Shown: positions 1 to 7,086, counted from the stretch's first letter. The stretch: DNA of 10,300 nt from Ignavibacteriota bacterium (GCA_003151215.1 PLXB01000081.1:199-10498), one strand, 5' to 3'. Translations and numbers: made by a program. The notes: a model not told the origin generated them from the sequence alone.

Positions 1-1140
1 ATCTTCGGGATCATGCCCGCCATAAAATGCGAAGAAGCCTCTGCCGTAATTGGAATAAAGATAGCGGACAAATTCCGTGCCATTATTTTCGGCAAGAATA
101 GTCACATTTTTCTTGATAAATCTCTTGTGAAACATCGTCGTCTGCCCCATGAAACCTTGAATGACGTTGACGTGATCCTGCGTCAGCATCGTAGGAACAG
201 GATCGAACTTCGCGCTGAAATCGAAAAGAGTAAAGTAATCGCTTTCCTTGGGGCCGATCTCATTCGGCTGGACGTCTATCTCGGAATATTCATAAACCAT
301 CGGAGAAGTCTCGAGCTTGTAATTCTCAAATGCAAAAGTCTTTTTGAAATCGAGTTTTGAGGCGAAATCCGGATCCATCGGATCGCCATCGAATACAGCA
401 TCGCAAATATCGGTGTTCTCTGCCGAGAGTGCGATATCATAGCTATCAGTTGCCGAACACATGGCAAACATGAAACCGCCATTGGCAACATAATCTTTAA
501 TTTTTCGGGCAACGGCTTTTTTCATTTCGCTCACTTTTGCGTAACCGAGTTTTTTTGCTTCCGCTTCGAGCAATCGAACTTGTGCCTGATACCATGGCTC
601 ATTGCGTGAACTGCCGTAAAATTTTCCGTACTGTCCGGTAAAATCCTCATGATGTAAATGCAGCCAGTCATATTTCGAAAGTTTACCGGAAAGGACTTCT
701 TCATCCCAGATCTTTTCATACGGTACTTCCGCATAATCAAGTGCCAGAGTAACAGCATCATCCCAAGGCTGAAAACCCGGGGGTACATAAACAGCGATCT
801 TTGGAGCCTTCTCCAACTTGACTGCGTCCATATTTTTTTCTTCGGATTGAACCAGAGCATAGATCGATTGCGCACTTGAAGCATCGAGTTTTTCAAAATT
901 CACGCCGCGGATACGACATTCGGCAGCAAGAACATCCTCATAATCAGCCATGAACGATCCTCCTCGATAGTTCAAAAGCCAATCAATATTAATCCCTTTT
1001 GTTAGTGCCCAGTAGGTAATGCCGTATGCCTTAAGATGGTCACTTTGCTCTAAGTCCATAGGAATGAGGAGCTTAGACTGAGAGAAAACAGAGGGTGCAA
1101 CCAAAAGGGAAAGGAAAAGTAGAATCCAAATTCTTTTCAT
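1..1140 (-). CDS. Secreted 'asparagine synthetase B'-like protein, 3' end cut off by window edge
   Basis: The frame is open from the ATG at 1140 to base 1, giving 380 codons with no stop. Residues 1-20 form a signal peptide (KR, then a hydrophobic core ILLFLSLLVAPSVFS) with a likely cut before Gln21. Recognisable blocks are PMDLEQSDHLKAYG (27-40), WLLNYRGG (54-61), ECRIRG (74-79), LHLHHEDFTGQYG, a glycine-rich turn NGGFMFAMCSATDSYD (220-235), and FYGGHDPED at the edge. From memory these match a conserved family of about 420 residues in Bacteroidota that databases often call asparagine synthetase B, so about 40 residues are probably missing. The name looks misleading: I see no N-terminal Cys2 glutaminase nucleophile and no SGGxDS PP-loop, and the protein is exported. 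The true activity is unknown. It lies 117 bp after the cytochrome gene, so it may have its own promoter. No Shine-Dalgarno is visible. Confidence 0.85.
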   Translation of the reverse strand, partial: MKRIWILLFLSLLVAPSVFSQSKLLIPMDLEQSDHLKAYGITYWALTKGINIDWLLNYRGGSFMADYEDVLAAECRIRGVNFEKLDASSAQSIYALVQSEEKNMDAVKLEKAPKIAVYVPPGFQPWDDAVTLALDYAEVPYEKIWDEEVLSGKLSKYDWLHLHHEDFTGQYGKFYGSSRNEPWYQAQVRLLEAEAKKLGYAKVSEMKKAVARKIKDYVANGGFMFAMCSATDSYDIALSAENTDICDAVFDGDPMDPDFASKLDFKKTFAFENYKLETSPMVYEYSEIDVQPNEIGPKESDYFTLFDFSAKFDPVPTMLTQDHVNVIQGFMGQTTMFHKRFIKKNVTILAENNGTEFVRYLYSNYGRGFFAFYGGHDPED

Positions 1141-1175
1141 GTATATTATTTACGGAAAGATTGGAATTTTGATTC

Positions 1176-1202
1176 GCAGGGACATGCTGCTCATGCCCCT
1201 GC
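1176..1202 (-). terminator. Stem-loop between cytochrome c and the asparagine synthetase B-like gene
   Basis: Two 11-base arms (1176-1186 and 1192-1202) pair around a 5-base loop. Ten pairs are Watson-Crick. The eleventh is an A/C mismatch in top-strand RNA but a G-U wobble in minus-strand RNA, which fits a structure made in the minus-strand transcript. It lies 55 bp after the cytochrome c stop and 35 bp before the next start. No U-tract follows it, so it is not a classical Rho-independent terminator. It could be a weak terminator, a processing or stabilising hairpin, or an operator-like palindrome. Confidence 0.45.
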
Positions 1203-1257
1203 CTGAATATATAGATAAATTCGAAGAGGGCACGCACAGCGTTCCTCTACCAGACAA

Positions 1258-2106
1258 CTATTTCCCTAACTGCGATTGTATATAGGCAATAGCATCAGCA
1301 ATTTGCTGATCACTTAAGACATCTTTTCCATAAAAAGCCATATCCCCTGAACCGAAGCGGACTGTTTGAGCAACAAAATTCATATCTTTCGCTGCCTTCA
1401 CCATCGGTGGTCCGATCTTCTTATCCTTAATACTGTGGCAAGTACCACATGACTGTCCAAAAACAGTTTCTCCGGCTTTCGGATCCCCGGGTAATTTCAT
1501 GATTGCCTTTACCGCCGGTGCCGCTATTTTCGGCTCGGTTGGATCGTCGCTGAATGTCGGCTTGCCAACCCACTGTATTCTCAAGTTCGATGTCATTGCT
1601 CCAGGGGTTGCACTAATCGCAGCAAGATATTCATTCAGCACATCAACTTCATCGGCGCTCAATGCTTTATCGACCGTCTTGATATCTGCTCGTTTCTGAA
1701 AAATTGCTGCGCAAAGCGATCCGCCATAGGCATATTTTTTCAGATCGACGCCTTTATACATACCATTCCAGGTTGCTGTACGGCTGGTAACACCGGCAAG
1801 GGTATGCCCCATAAAGATCTGAGTAGACTGTGTTTTCGGAGTGCCATCGGCATGACAAGTTGCACAAGCAACTTTGACTTTCCCAAGTGAAGTATTGTAA
1901 TAAAGCAACTGTCCTTGTTTGGCTTTATCATTCATCGTTATTGCCGTTCCGGTAGGAGCGGGTTGAGCAGTCTGTACCGTTGAAGTTGTTTTTGAACTAT
2001 CGCTCAAAGTCGTCACAGGCTTATCGGTTTTATTACAACTTTGCAAAGTGAGTGCAGATATCCAAATAATAATTACTGCAAGCGGAATAAAACGAAATAT
2101 TTTCAT
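1258..2106 (-). CDS. Di-heme cytochrome c lipoprotein
   Basis: A 282-residue protein from an ATG start, ending in TAG. The N-terminus has a positive and hydrophobic stretch followed by the lipobox LQSC, so Cys24 should be lipidated and the protein anchored in the envelope on the periplasmic side. A Ser/Thr/Pro-rich linker (about 30-57) leads to two c-type heme sites, CATCH at 81-85 and CGTCH at 220-224. Met256 in the second domain, in a GSGDM context, is a likely distal heme ligand; Met99 or Met117 may serve the first. The C-terminal helix (DQQIADAIAYIQSQL) is typical of class I cytochrome c. The role is electron transfer, but the partner is unknown. It is the last gene of the tight cluster, 18 bp after the DUF2203 gene. 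The upstream proline dehydrogenase feeds electrons to quinone in known systems, so a respiratory link is possible but inferred. Confidence 0.93.
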   Translation of the reverse strand: MKIFRFIPLAVIIIWISALTLQSCNKTDKPVTTLSDSSKTTSTVQTAQPAPTGTAITMNDKAKQGQLLYYNTSLGKVKVACATCHADGTPKTQSTQIFMGHTLAGVTSRTATWNGMYKGVDLKKYAYGGSLCAAIFQKRADIKTVDKALSADEVDVLNEYLAAISATPGAMTSNLRIQWVGKPTFSDDPTEPKIAAPAVKAIMKLPGDPKAGETVFGQSCGTCHSIKDKKIGPPMVKAAKDMNFVAQTVRFGSGDMAFYGKDVLSDQQIADAIAYIQSQLGK

Positions 2107-2124
2107 ATGTGTGTGATGATTAAA

Positions 2125-2511
2125 TTATAATTCACTTATTGGTTGGCGCGCAGGGAAGCCACCTTGAAGGGGATGCCAGGCGAGAATTGTTTTTTCGCCG
2201 AGCATATAACATAAATATACTTCTTCGCCGTTCGCACGAAGATGGGGAAAATCAATGAGCCCTTTATCGAGATCTTTGATCTCTATTCCCCGCTCATTTA
2301 GTTCACGGACTTTCAGAACAAGACGCTCCATTTCCTGTGGAAAAACTTTCTGCCCATTCGGGCCTAAGCCGCCAAAGTATTGATGTCTATGGACATCATA
2401 ACCCTTTCGCTCAAGGTCTGCCTTAAGCCGCACGATCTCTTCGATAGTCGGGATTATTGTAGGAAGCTCGGCCTGTGCTTCTTGAAGAGTAAAATGTTTT
2501 GAATAATGCAT
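2125..2511 (-). CDS. DUF2203 family protein
   Basis: A 128-residue soluble protein with no signal peptide, starting at an ATG and ending in TAA. It opens with FTLQEAQAELP (7-17), the usual beginning of DUF2203, followed by a helical stretch rich in Leu, Glu and Arg that could form a coiled coil (22-36 and 58-75). The family signature is in the C-terminal half: IEIKDLDKGLIDFPHLR (76-92), EVYLCYMLGE (97-106) and AWHPLQGGF (111-119). The length is normal for the family. The function is unknown; I recognise the family but no activity is established for it. It sits 15 bp after proline dehydrogenase and 18 bp before the cytochrome gene, so it is very likely co-transcribed with both. Confidence 0.85.
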   Translation of the reverse strand: MHYSKHFTLQEAQAELPTIIPTIEEIVRLKADLERKGYDVHRHQYFGGLGPNGQKVFPQEMERLVLKVRELNERGIEIKDLDKGLIDFPHLRANGEEVYLCYMLGEKTILAWHPLQGGFPARQPISEL

Positions 2512-2526
2512 TAAAAAAGCGGAAAA

Positions 2527-3429
2527 TTATCTCTTAGTAAACATCGCCTTAAATATATGTCCTGCCATACTCGGATTCTCTTTTAATCTACGCACGGAAT
2601 ATCCATACCAATCCGCGCCGAACGGGACATAGACGCGAAGGCGAAATTCTTCTTTAATGATCTGCCGCCGCATCTTTTCGGTAACACCTAAAAGCATTTG
2701 AAATTCATAATGATCTTTGGAAAGCCCGAGACTATTAATAAGTTCTTTTGCTCCATCAATGAGCATCGCATCATGAGTTGCAATACCGACATAAACATTA
2801 TTGGTAAGCGCATACTCAAGGCATCGCAAATAATTATCACGAATCTCATCGCGTCCTTTGAAAGCGATCTCTTCAGGCTCAATATAAATGCCTTTGCATA
2901 AGCGAATATTCGTATGTCCGCCGGCGATAAGCCGCTCGATGTCGCTTTTGGTTCTGCGCATATAGGCTTGAAGGACAACTCCGATATTGAATTCTTTTCT
3001 TAGTTTATCGTAAAGATCTATAGTGAGCGTGGTGTATGGAGAATTTTCCATATCGAATCGGACAAAGATATTCCCATGGTCGTGCGCAGTTTCGAGAATG
3101 GTCCGAACATTATTCCCACAAGCATCTCGATCTATGGCAAGTCCGAGAGATGTGAGTTTGATAGAAATATTCGAATCGATTTTCTCGCGTTCTATGGTTT
3201 GCAGGACTTCACAGCAATATTTTGTATTTTCAGCGGCTTGTGTAAGCGATGAAATATATTCTCCGAGCACATCCACCGTAGCCATTGCGCCTTCATTATT
3301 GAGCGCGCGGACAACGCATACGGCATCGGCAAGCTTATCGCCTGCAATATATCGTTCGCTTACTTTCCGGACGATGGATTTCGGGACTATCGGCAGAGAG
3401 AGGGCTATGAGCTTATTGAATAAATTCAC
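2527..3429 (-). CDS. putA/prodh-like: Proline dehydrogenase (monofunctional, FAD-dependent)
   Basis: A 300-residue protein that oxidises L-proline to delta-1-pyrroline-5-carboxylate with FAD, normally passing electrons to membrane quinone. The TIM-barrel motifs appear in order: SIKLTSLGLAID (89-100), VRFDMENS (123-130), LQAYMRRT (153-160), IRLCKGIYIEP (175-185), ATHDAMLI (217-224), YEFQMLLGV (241-249) and the substrate-binding YGYSVRRLKENP (275-286) with the Arg280/Arg281 pair. The size fits monofunctional bacterial enzymes rather than the long PutA fusion. The start is GTG at 3429. An in-frame TAA lies only two codons upstream, so no earlier start exists. That TAA is the stop of the preceding lipoprotein gene, which is in the same frame. 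No pyrroline-5-carboxylate dehydrogenase is in the window, so the second step must be encoded elsewhere. Confidence 0.93.
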   Translation of the reverse strand: MNLFNKLIALSLPIVPKSIVRKVSERYIAGDKLADAVCVVRALNNEGAMATVDVLGEYISSLTQAAENTKYCCEVLQTIEREKIDSNISIKLTSLGLAIDRDACGNNVRTILETAHDHGNIFVRFDMENSPYTTLTIDLYDKLRKEFNIGVVLQAYMRRTKSDIERLIAGGHTNIRLCKGIYIEPEEIAFKGRDEIRDNYLRCLEYALTNNVYVGIATHDAMLIDGAKELINSLGLSKDHYEFQMLLGVTEKMRRQIIKEEFRLRVYVPFGADWYGYSVRRLKENPSMAGHIFKAMFTKR

Positions 3430-3432
3430 TGG

Positions 3433-4710
3433 TTACGGTTTAAGAAAATAAATTACCGGCCGGCTGCGATCGGCAAGCATTAATGCTGCTCCATTCATCG
3501 GCATCGGAATGCCATTGACGAAACCGTCTTTTGCGCCAGCTACGGGAAGCTCAACAAGAGTCTTTCCGTTCGTGAGATCGAGCGTATAAAAAATACTTTG
3601 TGTCGTTACCTCTGCCTCACTTATAAATGTCAAGGAAAAATACAGATATCTTTCATTTATTGCAGGCGGTAAAACAACGGGATAACTGAACCGCCGCTGC
3701 CATATCTTCGTCGTATCATCGGCATTAAAGGCATCGATGCCGCTTTGAAGATCACTGCCTGTTTCGCGAAATCCGCTGGATAGAAGTATTTGCCCGTTCG
3801 ACGCAAGATTTGTTACTAAATACGGGACTTCATGATCGCTCATACTTTTCGGATTCCCCGTTTGTACTCCCGAATATACTGCAACGTGCATTGTTCGCTG
3901 ATTATTTACGGCATCAGGCTTGCCAAAATAGCCGAATGCGATCTTCTCTTTTTTATTTCCGCAAAGACAAAGATTCGAAATTATTCGTGTACTTTGAAAA
4001 GCAATATGAGATTTAATTTCACCCGTAGAAGTAAAACAAATGATCGAATCTCCGGCGTCCGGATTATTGAATGATAGCGATGCAATAATCAACTTGGATC
4101 TCCCATCATAAATCGTCCCGCCGATGGACATCGTTGTTCTATATATCCATATATTTTTCCCTGAATGAATATCAATTGCAGTAATCGCAGAATCCGAGGT
4201 GATGATTAATGCATTCTCTGCTATGATCGAATTTGCTTTCGGAAAACCTTGAATCACAGTTGACCATTGTACTTTTCCGGCATGATCGAAACAATTGACC
4301 TTGCCGATCAGATGAACAGAATAGATCGATGCTGAATCGGTCAGAAGTTGAATAACTGACCCTCCGTTTGGAATGGTCGTTAATATTTCAGAGGCTGTGT
4401 CATTTCCGGCAATGAGTGCGGTGACCTCTCCCATGCCATCAGCAGCAACAAAACTATATTTACTGCCGCCGGGAAGCGGAGTTGGCGTCGTCGTAAGGAT
4501 ATCATAGAACATGCTGTCCCTTCCTCTTGCCGATTTCGGTAAGGTAGAGGGGAGGGTAAGGGAAGTCGAGGATGAAGGGACGCCGATATCAGGGATAAAG
4601 CGCGAGCCATCCATCCGAAAATCAAAGCTTGAATATTGTTGCGGCATCTCCTCCTGTTTGGAGCAGGCGAAACAAATAAGAGATAGGAATATGAATGATA
4701 TTTGGCGCAC
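3433..4710 (-). CDS. PQQ-like beta-propeller lipoprotein
   Basis: I place the start at the GTG at 4710 (425 residues). It gives a compact lipoprotein signal: Met-Arg-Gln, a hydrophobic core ISFIFLSLICFA, then Cys16-Ser-Lys. The longer ATG start at 4761 (442 residues) overlaps the upstream gene by 32 bases and puts a polar 17-residue extension before the signal. After a low-complexity Ser/Thr/Pro linker come beta-rich repeats with the alternating pattern of PQQ-like or WD-like propeller blades, such as GKVNCFDHAGKVQWSTVIQG, ITAIDIHSGKNIWIY, SGIDAFNADDTTKIWQRRF and FYTLDLTNGKTLVELP. There are no visible residues for a dehydrogenase active site, so I expect a scaffold or binding role at the envelope, like BamB-type propellers, rather than an enzyme. 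The stop is TAA, followed after one codon by the proline dehydrogenase GTG. Confidence 0.8.
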   Translation of the reverse strand: MRQISFIFLSLICFACSKQEEMPQQYSSFDFRMDGSRFIPDIGVPSSSTSLTLPSTLPKSARGRDSMFYDILTTTPTPLPGGSKYSFVAADGMGEVTALIAGNDTASEILTTIPNGGSVIQLLTDSASIYSVHLIGKVNCFDHAGKVQWSTVIQGFPKANSIIAENALIITSDSAITAIDIHSGKNIWIYRTTMSIGGTIYDGRSKLIIASLSFNNPDAGDSIICFTSTGEIKSHIAFQSTRIISNLCLCGNKKEKIAFGYFGKPDAVNNQRTMHVAVYSGVQTGNPKSMSDHEVPYLVTNLASNGQILLSSGFRETGSDLQSGIDAFNADDTTKIWQRRFSYPVVLPPAINERYLYFSLTFISEAEVTTQSIFYTLDLTNGKTLVELPVAGAKDGFVNGIPMPMNGAALMLADRSRPVIYFLKP

Positions 4711-4729
4711 AGTTAATATTTGAGCGCCT

Positions 4730-5341
4730 TTAAACAAGTTTTCCTGTGAGTTGTTCAGCAATCTGTAATTTTACGGGATCGCCTTTTGCTCCGATTGCTG
4801 CCGCTTCTCGTATTTCATCCTTCCTCGCTCCGACATTCCTCGCTCCTAAAATATGTGAGTAAAGCTGACGGTCCCAGCCAAGCCCGGTAAGCATTGCCAC
4901 AATGCAAAGCTCGCGAGTCTTCACATCGAGTTGCTTTCGTGAGAGCGTTTTCCCATAACCTTCGATCATTGCCCATGCTGCAAGTTCGGGGCTAAGTCGA
5001 ATCATCTCCTCTCGGACTTTCTCTGCATTTGCAGCATAGATTTTTTTATAAAGCTCATCTCCTTTTACTAAATGTTGTTTATAGGCTACAGTTATATCGT
5101 CGGATTCATCGATCGTATTTGATTCTATTCCAAATACTTTTGAAAGTGCACGGACAGATTCAAGCCCAGCAGGAAATCCTGCAAAAAGATATGATTGGAG
5201 AAAGACTTCGTATAACTCTTCTCTTGTTACAGAGGATGTTTCTTTGATCTTGCGCAAATACTCGATCAACTCATTGCGGTATTCTGGTCGAGAGCAAAGT
5301 ACAGAAGCATTAATAAGGGAAGTTGTACGAGCATCGATCAT
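4730..5341 (-). CDS. Carboxymuconolactone decarboxylase family protein
   Basis: A 203-residue cytoplasmic protein (ATG start, TAA stop). The C-terminal half carries the family signature: a helix with KTRELCIVAMLTGLGWDRQL (141-160), then YSHILGARNVGARKDEIREA (161-180). The N-terminal half (REELYEVFLQSYLFAGFPAG, 40-59) looks like a second, degenerate copy of the same all-helical AhpD-like fold. The family includes true gamma-carboxymuconolactone decarboxylases and AhpD peroxidase reductants. The CxxC pair that AhpD needs is absent: only Cys146 sits in the equivalent helix. A peroxidase role is therefore unlikely, and the substrate cannot be told. It lies 4 bp after the short-chain dehydrogenase gene, so the two are probably translated from one message. 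Confidence 0.85.
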   Translation of the reverse strand: MIDARTTSLINASVLCSRPEYRNELIEYLRKIKETSSVTREELYEVFLQSYLFAGFPAGLESVRALSKVFGIESNTIDESDDITVAYKQHLVKGDELYKKIYAANAEKVREEMIRLSPELAAWAMIEGYGKTLSRKQLDVKTRELCIVAMLTGLGWDRQLYSHILGARNVGARKDEIREAAAIGAKGDPVKLQIAEQLTGKLV

Positions 5342-5345
5342 AGTC

Positions 5346-6080
5346 TTAAATGATTATTTCTCTTCCCTTCGGATCAAGCGGTTTCTTTAATTCCGCCAGA
5401 ACTGCTTTTGCCACTTCTTCCGGTTCGATGATCTTCCCGCTCTCGTTCATCGCTCCGAGTTCCGTTTCAGATTGCTTCTTTGTCTTACCGGTCTTTGTCA
5501 TTATATTAGCAATACTTGTTTCAAGAATATTGGTACGTACAAATCCGGGACAAATGGTCGAGACTTTAATATTCAGTTTTACGAATTCTTTGGCGATCAC
5601 CCTCGAAAGTCCGAGAAGCGCGTGTTTGGAAGCAGTATACGCTGCAGTATAAGGAAATCCTTCAAGTGCTGCTGTGGAGGCAATATTAATGATCTGACCT
5701 TCCCCAAGAGCTTTCATATCAGGCAAGTATGTACGGATCAGATAAAACGGCCCGTCAACATTTGTGGCAAAGGCGTTCTGCCAGATTTGATCCGATGTCC
5801 CTTCGATCTTGGTCGATGGAGCGACTCCGGCATTATTAACAATGAGATTTACTTTCCCAAGACGATGAGTCTTTGCATACAAAGCCGTGACCGATTTCGA
5901 ACTGCTGATATCGCAGACGATCGCAGTTGCTTTTCCTCCTTTTGAGGAAATTTCCTGAGCAACTGCATTGATCTCATTTGCCGACCGGGCAACAAGAATC
6001 GTATGAATATTTTTTTTGGCAAGAGCGATGGCGATCGCTCTGCCGATACCGCGCCCGGCTCCGGTGATGAGTGCGATCAT
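5346..6080 (-). CDS. Short-chain dehydrogenase/reductase (SDR)
   Basis: A 244-residue classical SDR of normal length. The Rossmann cofactor site is TGAGRGIG (6-13). Asp57 in the VCDIS strand follows, then NNAG (82-85), the catalytic Asn107, Ser135 in NIASTAA, and the YxxxK pair Tyr148/Lys152, with the PG motif at 178-179. All catalytic residues are present, so it should be an active NAD(P)H-dependent oxidoreductase. The basic residue Arg32 after the second strand (VARS) is compatible with NADPH preference. It resembles 3-oxoacyl-ACP reductase (FabG)-like members, but the substrate cannot be assigned from sequence alone. It starts 2 bp after the stop of the glycosylasparaginase-like gene and ends 4 bp before the next gene, which strongly suggests translational coupling. 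Confidence 0.92.
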   Translation of the reverse strand: MIALITGAGRGIGRAIAIALAKKNIHTILVARSANEINAVAQEISSKGGKATAIVCDISSSKSVTALYAKTHRLGKVNLIVNNAGVAPSTKIEGTSDQIWQNAFATNVDGPFYLIRTYLPDMKALGEGQIINIASTAALEGFPYTAAYTASKHALLGLSRVIAKEFVKLNIKVSTICPGFVRTNILETSIANIMTKTGKTKKQSETELGAMNESGKIIEPEEVAKAVLAELKKPLDPKGREIII

Positions 6081-6082
6081 TT

Positions 6083-7015
6083 TTAACTGAAAAGTGTATT
6101 AGCCATTGCATCATTTGCAACGGCATATTGAAATCCTTCGCGCAAACTTCCTGCTGCCCATTTACCGTCATGACGAAGTACAAGGAAGCCGACTTGCATA
6201 TCATCGGTCAGATGTTTATCTTTCTTTATTCTATCACATGCAGTTTTCAAAGCTTCTTCAGGGCTTAATCCTTGACGAAGCAATTCGACGATATGAAATG
6301 CAGAACAGCTGCGCATAACAAGTTCGCCGTTGCCGGTTGCAACTGCGGCGCCGATCTCGCCATCGACATATAATCCGGCTCCAATGATCGGTGAATCACC
6401 CACTCTTCCGTGCATTTTGAACGCAAGCCCCGAAGTAGTGCAAGCTCCGGCGAGCTTACCATTTTTATCACGGCCAAGCAAACCTATCGTGTCGTGAGAT
6501 TCATTCAAAGACGAGCGTTCGAGTTCTTTCTTCTTTCCATTCTCGGAATATTCGAATACATATTCATGCTCGCCTTCCTCCGATCTTCTGAGGCGGACAT
6601 GTAATCCATCCGGTAATTCTTTCCATGTTTTATATAATTTTTCAGATGCATCAGTAAGAAGATCCGACTTGGTAAATCCTTCATGCTCAGCAAATCTTTC
6701 CGCACCGGCTCCTGCGAGCAATACATGAGAAGTTTTATCCATCACTTTTCTTGCGATCGATATAGGATGCAAGTAATGTTGTACAAAGGCAACCGATCCG
6801 CAATTGCCATCGTGATCCATGATCGAAGCATCGAGGGTGACCTTGCCAAGTTCATCGGGAATGCCGCCCTTGCCAACGGACATACACGTTTCATCTGCTT
6901 CGCAATATCGAGCGCCAAGTTCGACAGCATCGAGAGCTGACAAACCTTCTTGTATTGCAGCGAAAGAAATTCTATTCGGTTCAAATCCATGTTTCCAGGT
7001 AGCGAGAGTTTCCAT
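6083..7015 (-). CDS. Glycosylasparaginase / isoaspartyl peptidase family Ntn hydrolase
   Basis: An Ntn-hydrolase precursor of 310 residues from the ATG at 7015. The open frame reaches a TTG at 7042, but the ATG start gives METLATWKHG, which matches where this family usually begins. Key motifs are DASIMDHDGNCG (62-73), HPISIARKVM (83-92), the autocleavage site HDTIG with nucleophile Thr176, the substrate-binding HGRVGDSP (202-209), and GAAVATGNG (222-230). These resemble aspartylglucosaminidase (AGA) more closely than plant-type asparaginases. The enzyme would split itself before Thr176 and hydrolyse beta-aspartyl amides such as GlcNAc-Asn, releasing aspartate. Known AGA enzymes are often lysosomal or periplasmic, whereas this one shows no convincing signal peptide, so it may act in the cytoplasm. 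It is the first gene of the tight seven-gene run. Confidence 0.9.
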   Translation of the reverse strand: METLATWKHGFEPNRISFAAIQEGLSALDAVELGARYCEADETCMSVGKGGIPDELGKVTLDASIMDHDGNCGSVAFVQHYLHPISIARKVMDKTSHVLLAGAGAERFAEHEGFTKSDLLTDASEKLYKTWKELPDGLHVRLRRSEEGEHEYVFEYSENGKKKELERSSLNESHDTIGLLGRDKNGKLAGACTTSGLAFKMHGRVGDSPIIGAGLYVDGEIGAAVATGNGELVMRSCSAFHIVELLRQGLSPEEALKTACDRIKKDKHLTDDMQVGFLVLRHDGKWAAGSLREGFQYAVANDAMANTLFS

Positions 7016-7043
7016 CAGTATTAATACAACATAGTTCTTCAAT

Positions 7044-7086
7044 ATGTTATTGCAAGGAGGTCTTTAACGCGACGAGGCAATAACAT
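7044..7086. promoter_or_regulatory. Perfect 10-bp inverted repeat before the operon
   Basis: The arms ATGTTATTGC (7044-7053) and GCAATAACAT (7077-7086) are exact inverted copies around a 23-base spacer. They lie between the stop of the surface-protein remnant (7110) and the first gene of the seven-gene run (ATG at 7015). No U-tract follows either arm, which argues against a simple intrinsic terminator. The position fits an operator for a dimeric regulator or a leader hairpin. A weak sigma70-like pair, TTGCAA (7054-7049 on minus) and TATGTT 16 bases further on, overlaps the proximal arm, but it is too poor a match to call a promoter. Confidence 0.45.

Noticed and set aside
276..896. Two minus-strand open frames within the first gene (276-512 and 531-896)
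   Set aside because: They are out-of-frame shadows of the asparagine synthetase B-like gene, which is open throughout in another frame and has conserved motifs.
3023..3451. Plus-strand 142-codon open frame
   Set aside because: It is antisense to proline dehydrogenase and has no family features.
4711..4761. N-terminal extension of the PQQ-like lipoprotein from the ATG at 4761
   Set aside because: It overlaps the CMD-family gene by 32 bases and puts a polar segment before the lipoprotein signal. The GTG at 4710 gives a better signal peptide, though the ATG cannot be excluded.
5472..5945. Plus-strand 157-codon open frame
   Set aside because: It is antisense to the SDR gene, whose catalytic motifs are all intact in the minus frame.
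7054..7061. AAGGAGGT on the plus strand, a perfect Shine-Dalgarno-like sequence
   Set aside because: No plus-strand start codon lies at a suitable distance and no real plus-strand gene follows. It falls inside the spacer of the inverted repeat and is probably chance.
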